From Gallionella sp. (lineage in GTDB: Bacteria > Pseudomonadota > Gammaproteobacteria > Burkholderiales > Gallionellaceae), in NCBI GenBank assembly GCA_030652475.1, contig JAUSAO010000033.1, positions 1 through 59,228 of the forward strand: a stretch of DNA of 59,228 bases. Direction: 5' to 3'. The notes beneath the pieces are model-generated. The model had not been told where the DNA came from. It made no database searches and saw nothing but the letters and a program-made list of their open reading frames with translations. The translations under genes and the position numbers were made by a program. This document shows, piece by piece, positions 47,401 through 53,861 of the stretch (its first letter is position 1; every line of letters starts with the position of its first letter).

Positions 47401-47749
47401 TAAAGGGCTGGGCTTCGCCTTGGCAGGCAATTTTTACCCGGATTTCCTGCTGTGGCTGGTGGATGATGAAACTGGCGAGCAGTGGCTAAATTTTGTTGAT
47501 CCGAAAGGATTGCGCCAGATGAACCTGACTGATCCCAAGCTTGGCCTATACAAGGAAGTGAAGGTGCTCCAAGAAAAGCTGGGTGATCCGAAGCTGACGT
47601 TGAATGCTTTCATCGCTTCAGGAACGCAGTTTGCAAGTCTGTTGAATGTTTCCTGTAGCCGGATCGATCTTGAAGAGCGGAATGTGTTGTTTATGTCAGA
47701 TGGTGGGCAAACTTATTTGAAGAGAATGTTCGAGCGGATGACTGCATGA
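44408..47749 (+). CDS. Type III Res-like helicase-nuclease
   Basis: This 1113-residue DEAD/DEAH-type helicase has Walker A NATGSGKT (about 158-165), motif II DEGH at 262-265 and motif VI QIIQLFGRGVRLKG near 620. Near the C-terminus, P1011-D1012 and D1031-P-K1033 form a PD-x18-DxK pattern like the nuclease site of type III restriction Res subunits. It overlaps the 94-residue gene by four bases. With the methyltransferase it looks like a type III-like restriction pair, while the extra SNF2 helicase sets this system apart from ordinary type III. It ends about 100 bp before the intact rmuC. Confidence 0.9.
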   Translation: MSSFHKQLVLNQWMMGFFKGGSLSALKIRLGEDRHEGIDEDGQSGFFHELQQNLFQVDRISEQDLRRYDLNIVQHWNAITEQRNKVEGTVLNMKYFQYLSLLFTEIYLDWYFNHRQQLLDGLNEAMQAYNAELPAKNKAEHCFQPFDADELNKLAFWNATGSGKTLLLHVNIKQYLHYFQNGQKDAYPDKIILLTPNEGLSRQHLAELQLSGFGFCRLFDKNRSGVFRGTVELIDINKLGDEMGDKTVAVEAFEGNNLVLVDEGHRGTGTAAGAWMSRREALVRGGFAFEYSATFGQAVAKGLTVLKAEEEIRKKKAKVLFDTTNLKKLDDDQKQQLMLTGDDKRRARTMATREIYAKSILFDYSYKFFYEDGYGKESLILNLKDEDYTQEDTARQYFTACLLSFYQQQYLWSTNRDKLTDFNIEKPLWIFVGNTVSGEDSDILNVLRFLAGFLNDEAKTKQWLKDLLANTARLIDAKGRNIFHDRFAPLMEFNADEVYADILKKLFNADAKQRLKVVNLKSSKGELALRVGEAEPFGLINIGDDAGFFKEAEKIENLALFDTEADDFGGSMFGTLNSRESQLHVLIGSRKFTEGWSSWRVSTMGLLNMGKGEGSQIIQLFGRGVRLKGKEYSLKRSTSAQRPKGVHLERLETLNIFGVNAGYMASFKEYLKEEGVTPPDEMIQLDFETRPNLPKSKLKTLALKDGYKDNQIKGFKRTHFPWLYEVPAEFAGKIKDAHIELDLYPKIEAMAAGKTLDGTGPIINVRQTGKIAGATMALFDFDRIYLGVQEFKQLRSWSNLRLTRSRLVDFCLTQSDWYTLYIPPAELTIFNIADIAKQEDILIRLLQDYTDRFYKSLKTAYEGQFYDIVSVDKDDDSLLKVYHFDIDNTEDGEAYEKKIRALQVLVKDGKLGEASQWNAGQMVAICFDHHLYYPWFATQSGESLNDGIVPLKMRPLAFDAPSEVQFVRDLEAFHKSESGKKIIGKRSLYLLRNADTKAKGLGFALAGNFYPDFLLWLVDDETGEQWLNFVDPKGLRQMNLTDPKLGLYKEVKVLQEKLGDPKLTLNAFIASGTQFASLLNVSCSRIDLEERNVLFMSDGGQTYLKRMFERMTA

Positions 47750-47855
47750 CCGATGCGGCAACTCAAAGATGTTTGGCGCAATGGCGTTGCGAACAAATAA
47801 ACTTGGCGAATTGATTCACTTGTACTCAAATTATATTTTTCAGGGCAACGGGGAT

Positions 47856-49370
47856 ATGCAACTTTATACATTCGTTTCACTTGTAATTGGCCTGCTGACA
47901 GGCGCGGCAGTCATTTGGCTGGTGTTGCGCGAGCGCATTTCGCGTGCGCGGGGCGATGCTCAGGTCGAGCTGGCACGTCTCAATGAGCGTTTGAGCGCAG
48001 CGCAGGAAGACGCCAGGCGTCAGATTACAGCGCGAGCCGATGCAGCATCCATTCTGCAAAAACTTGAACAGGAATTGGGCGATTTGCGCGAGAAGACGGG
48101 CGCGACAGAGTCCACTGTGGCCAGCCAGCGCGCTCAACTGGGCGTAATTCAACGCGAAAAGGATGAGCTTGCCGCGTTGCGCGATCAGCTCACCGCAGAG
48201 CGGCAACGGCTGAGCAATCAGGTGAGCGAGCTTTCCACCAGTCTGGATGCGGAGCGCAACAAGGCCGTTGAAAATCTCGCCATCCTGAATAACGCAAGGG
48301 AAGAATTAAGAAATCAATTCAAAGTATTGGCTAATGAAATACTGGAAGACAAGACAAAGCGTTTTACCGAGCAGAATCAGACCAATATCAGTCAGTTGCT
48401 CGAACCGCTGAAAATCAAGATCACCGAGTTTCAGGGGCAGGTGCAGGAGGTCTATGTTCAGGAAAGCAAGGACAGGTCCGCATTGAACGAACAGGTCAAG
48501 CAACTGATGTCGCTGAATAGTCAGTTGTCAAAGGATGCGCACAATTTAACCTCCGCGCTCAAGGGGCAGGCCAAGACACAGGGTAACTGGGGCGAGCTGA
48601 TTCTGGAAAAGGTGCTGGAGGCCTCCGGTTTGCGTCGCGGCCACGAATACGACGTGCAGGAAAGTCATACCCGTGCCGACGGCACACGCGCTCAGCCGGA
48701 CGTGGTGGTCCATCTTCCCGAAGACAAACATCTGATCGTGGATGCCAAGGTGTCGCTGAACGCGTATGAAGAGTACGCCAATGCCGAGACCGATCATCAG
48801 CGCGATGCCGCGATGAAACGCCACCTGGAATCGGTGCGCAACCATATCAGGGAGCTGTCCGAGAAAAATTATCAGCAGCTTTACGGCCTGAAATCGCTCG
48901 ATTTCGTGCTGATGTTCATCCCGGTGGAGCCGGCCTTCATGCTGGCCATCTCGCATGACAGCGAGCTGTGGCAGGATGCCTGGAAGCGTAATGTTTTGCT
49001 GGTCAGTCCCAGTACCTTGCTGTTCGTGGTGCGCACCGTGGCGCATCTGTGGCGGCAGGAGCAGCAAAATCGCAACGCGCAGGAAATTGCCACTCGCGGT
49101 GCGGAGCTTTATGACAAGCTGGCAGGCTTTGTAGAAGACCTTGATAAGCTGGGCGACCGCCTGAATCAAGCCAGAGATGTTTATGATAAAGCTTATGGTA
49201 AATTCACCAGCGGCCGGGGCAACGTCATCCGTCAGGCCGAGATGCTCAAAAGCTTGGGCGTAAAGCCCGGCAAACAATTGCCGCAAAAACTGACAGATGC
49301 CGTGTTGGATGAATTGAGCGCAGAAGCAAGTCTGAGCAGCGATGTGCATGGCGCGGCGGCCAAAAAGTAA
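47856..49370 (+). CDS. rmuC: DNA recombination protein RmuC (chimeric 5' end)
   Basis: This 504-residue RmuC limits DNA inversions and contains a nuclease-like core. It has an N-terminal anchor (FVSLVIGLLTGAAVIWLVL), a long coiled coil (about 25-190) and the RmuC domain (GNWGELILEKVLEASGLRRG, DVVVHLPEDKHLIVDAKVSL, to about 430). The ATG at 47856 with GGGG upstream fits the anchor; codons before it translate intergenic DNA. The first ~60 bp differ from the truncated copy at 37199, while the next 154 bp are 97% identical. The gene's start therefore appears to come from the inserted island. It is followed by zwf. Confidence 0.94.
   Translation: MQLYTFVSLVIGLLTGAAVIWLVLRERISRARGDAQVELARLNERLSAAQEDARRQITARADAASILQKLEQELGDLREKTGATESTVASQRAQLGVIQREKDELAALRDQLTAERQRLSNQVSELSTSLDAERNKAVENLAILNNAREELRNQFKVLANEILEDKTKRFTEQNQTNISQLLEPLKIKITEFQGQVQEVYVQESKDRSALNEQVKQLMSLNSQLSKDAHNLTSALKGQAKTQGNWGELILEKVLEASGLRRGHEYDVQESHTRADGTRAQPDVVVHLPEDKHLIVDAKVSLNAYEEYANAETDHQRDAAMKRHLESVRNHIRELSEKNYQQLYGLKSLDFVLMFIPVEPAFMLAISHDSELWQDAWKRNVLLVSPSTLLFVVRTVAHLWRQEQQNRNAQEIATRGAELYDKLAGFVEDLDKLGDRLNQARDVYDKAYGKFTSGRGNVIRQAEMLKSLGVKPGKQLPQKLTDAVLDELSAEASLSSDVHGAAAKK
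47916..48069. repeat. Right 154-bp direct repeat (rmuC 5' segment)
   Basis: This is the partner of 37265-37418. Identity ends at base 48069, after which only this copy continues as rmuC. Confidence 0.92.
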
Positions 49371-49441
49371 ATGCAAACCCGCAAGCTGCATCGGGTTACT
49401 ATCCGCCTGTCTATGATGTGCTCACACATGAAGGAAACGAA

Positions 49442-50947
49442 ATGAAAGTACTCGACCCCTGCACGCTGGTTATATTCGGTGCCGCCGGCAATCTGAGCCG
49501 CCGCAAACTGATTCCGGCGCTGTTTCGCCTGGAGATAGCGAAACGCCTGCCCGAACGTCTGATCATACTGGGTTGCGGTATTGAACTGCGCGAACGCGAG
49601 GAATGGGTGGAGGCCGTTGGCAATATGTTGCAACAGGCCTTCCCGCAGGGGTTGGATCAGGAAGCGCTGGTGCGCTTTTGTGCACGCATGCATTACCAGG
49701 CCATTCCGCCCGGCGATGATGCAGCCTATACGCACTTGCAGCAGTTGTTGGAAGGGAATGCCGAGTTTCCGCCCAATATGGTGTATTACATGGCGGTGCG
49801 TCCCTCGGAGTTTCCCGCCATCATAGAGGCGCTTGGCGGTGTGGGATTGCTCAAGGAAAAAAACGGCTGGCGTCGCGTAGTGATAGAAAAGCCTTTCGGT
49901 TACGACTTGCTGAGCGCCCAGACTTTGCAGGGCAGCCTGCACAAACATCTGAAAGAACCGCAAATTTTCCGAATCGACCATTATCTGGGTAAAGGCACTG
50001 TTCAGAATGTGATGGTGTTCCGCTTCGCCAATCTGCTGCTGGAGCCGTTGTGGAACAATCACTACATCGATCATGTGCAAATCACCCATTCCGAGACGCT
50101 GGGGATAGAAGGGCGCGCCGATTATTACGAAGGTGCGGGCGCGTTGCGCGACATGATACAGAGTCATTTGTTGCAGTTGCTGGCTCTGGTGGCGATGGAG
50201 CCACCGGTGACCATGGCTGCCGAGCATTTGCGCGATGAGAAAGTCAAGGTGCTCAAGGCGATCCGCCCGATTACGCAGAATGCCGTGCATGCCCACGCCT
50301 TCCGCGGCCAGTACGCCAGCGGCAGCATAGACGGCAAGACAGTTCCCGGTTATCTGGAAGAACCCGGCGTGGCAGCCGACAGTACCACCGAAACCTATGC
50401 GGCACTGAAACTGTTCGTCGATAACTGGCGCTGGGCAGGCGTGCCGTTTTATCTGCGCACCGGCAAGCGCATGCCGGAAAACAGCTCGGCGATCTGCATC
50501 CGTTTCAAGAAACCGCCACAGGACTTGATGCGCCACACGCGCAGCGGCCCGTCACAACCGAACTGGATCATGCTGGGCATTCAGCCCGATGACTGCCTGA
50601 AAATGGAAATGCAGGTCAAAGTGCCGGGGCTGGATCTGCATACCCGCAGCATCAGTCTGGATGCCACCTATCGCAAGGGTAGCGAGGAAGATTTTGATGC
50701 CTATGAGGGCCTGTTGCTGGACGTGATGCTAGGCGATCATTCCCTGTTTCTGCGTATCGACGAGGTGGAGACCGCATGGCGCGTCATCGATCCCATCCTC
50801 AAAGTCTGGTCCATGGAGCGCGACTTTATCAACAGCTATCCGGCGGGAAGCTGGGGGCCGCGCGGCACATACCGGTTATTCGACCGCGACGACCAGTTCT
50901 GGCGTCATTCACTGAATCTGGACGGCGCGGATTTAAAGGCTTATTAA
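49442..50947 (+). CDS. zwf: Glucose-6-phosphate 1-dehydrogenase
   Basis: This 501-residue enzyme oxidises glucose-6-phosphate to 6-phosphogluconolactone. The N-terminal fold has VIFGAAGNLSRRKLIPAL, where the usual GASGDL appears as GAAGNL. The active site is RIDHYLGKGTVQN with the catalytic His and Lys, preceded by EKPFGYDL. The ATG at 49442 has AAGGAAA upstream; eight more codons are open before it. The next gene starts one base after its stop. Products flow directly to the lactonase and gnd encoded downstream. Confidence 0.97.
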   Translation: MKVLDPCTLVIFGAAGNLSRRKLIPALFRLEIAKRLPERLIILGCGIELREREEWVEAVGNMLQQAFPQGLDQEALVRFCARMHYQAIPPGDDAAYTHLQQLLEGNAEFPPNMVYYMAVRPSEFPAIIEALGGVGLLKEKNGWRRVVIEKPFGYDLLSAQTLQGSLHKHLKEPQIFRIDHYLGKGTVQNVMVFRFANLLLEPLWNNHYIDHVQITHSETLGIEGRADYYEGAGALRDMIQSHLLQLLALVAMEPPVTMAAEHLRDEKVKVLKAIRPITQNAVHAHAFRGQYASGSIDGKTVPGYLEEPGVAADSTTETYAALKLFVDNWRWAGVPFYLRTGKRMPENSSAICIRFKKPPQDLMRHTRSGPSQPNWIMLGIQPDDCLKMEMQVKVPGLDLHTRSISLDATYRKGSEEDFDAYEGLLLDVMLGDHSLFLRIDEVETAWRVIDPILKVWSMERDFINSYPAGSWGPRGTYRLFDRDDQFWRHSLNLDGADLKAY

Positions 50948-50948
50948 G

Positions 50949-52658
50949 ATGAGCATACTTGCAGGCGACATAGGCGGCACGAAAACGCGCCTGGCCATCG
51001 TGGAAGTTGCGGGTACGCAAGTGCATATCCAGCGCGAAGTCAGCTATCCAAGCCGGGATTACGCCGAATTCGGAATGTTGCTGGACGATTTTCTGCATGC
51101 CAAGCAGGCACTGCGCGATTTTCATGTCACCTCTGCCGCTTTCGGTATTGCAGGCCCGGTACAGGGCAGGGTGGTGCAGACCACCAATTTACCCTGGCGG
51201 ATAGATGCCGACGCATTGCAGCGCCAGTTCGGTATTACCTGCACCCTGCTCAACGATCTGGAAGCCACAGCGTACGGCTTGCCTGCCTTGGGGACGGAAG
51301 ACTTGCTGACCCTGCAGGCAGGCGCCGAGCCTGTTTGCGGCAATGCCGCCGTGATCGCCGCCGGTACGGGGCTGGGTGAAGCCGGCTTGTACTGGGATGG
51401 AAAAAATCATCGGCCGTTCGCTACCGAAGGCGGACATGCCAGCTTCTCTCCGGCAAATACACAGGAATTCGCCTTGTTGCGCCATCTGCAACTACAACAT
51501 CAGCACGTCAGTTGGGAACGCGTGGTATCCGGCATGGGTTTGCTTAGCCTGCATGAATTCCTGCGTCAGTATCGAAATATCGCTGTACCGGACTGGCTGA
51601 GCGCAGAAATGCGCGATGGAGACGCGGCAGCCGCGATTGCCAATGCGGCACTGGCAGGACGCGATGAAATCTGCGTAGCGACGCTGGACTGGTTTGTACG
51701 CCTGTATGGCGCAGAAGCAGGCAATCTCGCACTCAAGATGATGAGTCGCGGCGGCCTGTATCTGGGCGGTGGCATAGCCCCGAAAATTCTGCCATTGCTG
51801 CAAAATGGTGTATTCATGGAGGCTTTCCTTGGCAAGGGGCGGATGCGCCCTTTGCTGGAAGCCATGCCGGTCAAGGTAATTCTGAATGACCGCGCGGCAC
51901 TTTATGGTCCGGCCTTGCGCGCCGCTCAACTCGCAGATGAGGCGGCAAGTAAGCGGGATAGTGCTGATTTACCGAATGCACAGGCGGTATTTGTCCATGA
52001 TGACCCGGAAATGTTAAGCGCGGCGGTCGCGCAGCGCATTGCCGGATTGGCTGCCGAAGCGATAGACGCGCGCGGTGTCTTTTATCTGGCGCTGGCCGGG
52101 GGTGACACGCCGCGCCGTTGCTATGAAAAACTGCGTTCTCTCGCCATCGACTGGGGGCGTGTGCATCTGTATTTCGGTGATGAACGCTGCCTGCCTGAGG
52201 GTGATGTCCGGCGCAATGACAGCATGGCTCGTGAGGCCTTGCTCAATTATGTCACCCTGCCGCAGGGCAATATCCACTGCATACCGGCGGAACTTGGCGC
52301 AACCGAAGCCGCAGCCAGATATACGCTTGAACTGGAGTCTGCCGGCAAGCTGGATCTGGTATTGCTGGGTATGGGCGAGGACGGACATACGGCCAGCCTG
52401 TTTCCGGACAATCCGGCCAATACAGAACAGGGTGCCGCCGTACCGGTATTCAATGCGCCCAAGCCGCCCGCTGAGCGGGTATCGCTGGGCATGAGCACGC
52501 TCAATGCCGCTCGCAGAAAACTATTTCTGGTGGCTGGCGCGGGTAAGCGTGAAGCATTGGAACAGATATTGCGAGGTGTGACATTGCCAGCCGCACAAAT
52601 CAGCAACGCCGAGTGGCATCTTGATCGCGCGGCATTACCCGTAACGAATGAAATTTAA
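50949..52658 (+). CDS. Glucokinase::6-phosphogluconolactonase fusion
   Basis: This single 569-residue chain joins two enzymes. Residues 1-~325 are a glucokinase (DIGGTKTRLAIV phosphate loop, LNDLEATAYGLPAL, AGTGLGEAGL, EGGHASFSP). After a ~20-residue linker, residues ~345-569 are 6-phosphogluconolactonase (LALAGGDTPRRCYEKL, HLYFGDERCLP, DLVLLGMGEDGHTASLFP). The two activities flank the zwf step, and zwf lies one base upstream. There is no stop or frameshift at the junction. It would phosphorylate free glucose and hydrolyse the lactone in the cytosol, which suits glucose released from glycogen. Confidence 0.93.
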   Translation: MSILAGDIGGTKTRLAIVEVAGTQVHIQREVSYPSRDYAEFGMLLDDFLHAKQALRDFHVTSAAFGIAGPVQGRVVQTTNLPWRIDADALQRQFGITCTLLNDLEATAYGLPALGTEDLLTLQAGAEPVCGNAAVIAAGTGLGEAGLYWDGKNHRPFATEGGHASFSPANTQEFALLRHLQLQHQHVSWERVVSGMGLLSLHEFLRQYRNIAVPDWLSAEMRDGDAAAAIANAALAGRDEICVATLDWFVRLYGAEAGNLALKMMSRGGLYLGGGIAPKILPLLQNGVFMEAFLGKGRMRPLLEAMPVKVILNDRAALYGPALRAAQLADEAASKRDSADLPNAQAVFVHDDPEMLSAAVAQRIAGLAAEAIDARGVFYLALAGGDTPRRCYEKLRSLAIDWGRVHLYFGDERCLPEGDVRRNDSMAREALLNYVTLPQGNIHCIPAELGATEAAARYTLELESAGKLDLVLLGMGEDGHTASLFPDNPANTEQGAAVPVFNAPKPPAERVSLGMSTLNAARRKLFLVAGAGKREALEQILRGVTLPAAQISNAEWHLDRAALPVTNEI

Positions 52659-52671
52659 GAGGAAGAAGAAA

Positions 52672-53685
52672 ATGCAGATAGGAATGATAGGGTTGGGACG
52701 TATGGGCGCAAACATGGTGCGCCGTTTGCAGCGTGCCGGACACCAATGTGTCGTATTTGACCGCAGCACCGAGGCTGTGCAGGCACTGGCAAAGGAGGGG
52801 GCTGTTGCAGCAGAGAGTATTCAGGATTTCATGGATAAGCTGGAAACGCCGCGTGCCGTCTGGCTGATGCTGCCCGCTGCCGTTGTGGATGCCAGTATAG
52901 CGGAATTGACCCCGTTGCTGGGAGCCGATGACGTGTTGATAGACGGCGGAAACTCCTACTACAAGGATGACATCCTGCGTGCCCGGGCGCTTTCTGCCCG
53001 GGCGATACACTATGTCGATGTCGGCGTAAGCGGTGGCGTATGGGGACTGGAGCGCGGTTACTGTCTGATGATAGGCGGCGACCAGACCGCCGTATCCCGT
53101 TTGCAACCTATTTTTGTCTCGCTGGCGCCCGGTGTCGAAACGGCAGCGCGCACGGATGGCCGCACCGGTACGCCCAGCAGCGCTGAAATGGGATACTTGC
53201 ATTGCGGAGTAGCCGGCGCCGGTCACTTCGTCAAAATGGTACACAACGGCATCGAATATGGCCTGATGGCCGCTTATGCCGAAGGCTTCAATTTACTGCG
53301 CCACGCCAATGTAGGCGCGGTCGAGCGGCAGGCTGATGCGGAAACTACGCCGTTGCGCGAGCCGGATACCCTGCGCTTCGATATTGATGTCGCTGAAGTC
53401 GCTGAATTGTGGCGCCGTGGCAGCGTGGTAGGTTCGTGGCTGCTGGATTTGACCGCACACGCGCTGCAAGGAGATGCCGATTTGAGCAATTTCAGCGGAC
53501 GGGTATCCGATTCCGGCGAGGGACGCTGGACCAGCATTGCGGCTATCGAATCGGGCACACCCGCCCCGGTATTGACCGCGGCGTTGTTCAACCGTTTTTC
53601 ATCGCGTGGTGAAGCGGATTATGCGGATAAATTGCTCTCGGCGTTACGCTTTGAATTCGGCGGGCATAACGAAAAACAGGGCTAA
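52672..53685 (+). CDS. gnd: 6-phosphogluconate dehydrogenase (decarboxylating), short form
   Basis: This 337-residue enzyme converts 6-phosphogluconate to ribulose-5-phosphate and CO2. It has GMIGLGRMGANMVRRL (NAD(P) fold), VGVSGGVWGLERGYCLMIGG and the catalytic HFVKMVHNGIEYGLMAAYAEG. It is of the short GntZ/YqeC-like class rather than the 470-residue E. coli form. The ATG at 52672 follows AGAGGAAG; upstream codons overlap the preceding gene. It completes the oxidative pentose phosphate set with zwf and the fusion gene. Confidence 0.95.
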   Translation: MQIGMIGLGRMGANMVRRLQRAGHQCVVFDRSTEAVQALAKEGAVAAESIQDFMDKLETPRAVWLMLPAAVVDASIAELTPLLGADDVLIDGGNSYYKDDILRARALSARAIHYVDVGVSGGVWGLERGYCLMIGGDQTAVSRLQPIFVSLAPGVETAARTDGRTGTPSSAEMGYLHCGVAGAGHFVKMVHNGIEYGLMAAYAEGFNLLRHANVGAVERQADAETTPLREPDTLRFDIDVAEVAELWRRGSVVGSWLLDLTAHALQGDADLSNFSGRVSDSGEGRWTSIAAIESGTPAPVLTAALFNRFSSRGEADYADKLLSALRFEFGGHNEKQG

Positions 53686-53861
53686 TTCCTGCGGCTTGAG
53701 TGAAAATAGTGCTGTTCGATCATGGCTGTCAGGCCAGGCTACGGCTGGCGGCGTGTCGAGTAGCTCACTGTTTATCATGTGACAGGGGCGCGGTTAGTTG
53801 TTAAAATCCGTCCAGATTCAAATTTCATATATAGAATTATTTTTAAAATACAGGCAACATC

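Larger units (their letters stand above)
37419..48069. mobile_element. Restriction-like defence island inserted in rmuC
   Basis: About 10.65 kb lies between the ends of the two rmuC direct repeats. It carries five plus-strand genes (SNF2 helicase, four-helix-bundle protein, adenine methyltransferase, 94-residue protein, helicase-nuclease) and a substitute 5' end for rmuC. No integrase, transposase or tRNA target is visible. Entry by homologous recombination through rmuC, or by a mechanism supplied in trans, is therefore likely. The right part (47856-48069) probably came in with the island. Confidence 0.75.

Noticed and set aside
37419..47749. DISARM or BREX system
   Set aside because: A SNF2 helicase and methyltransferase are present, but no drmA, drmB or drmC genes and no pglZ, brxC or brxL genes are seen.
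49232..50536. 434-codon minus-strand frame opposite rmuC and zwf
   Set aside because: It runs across two well-supported genes on the other strand and is His/Gln-rich, as expected of an antisense reading.
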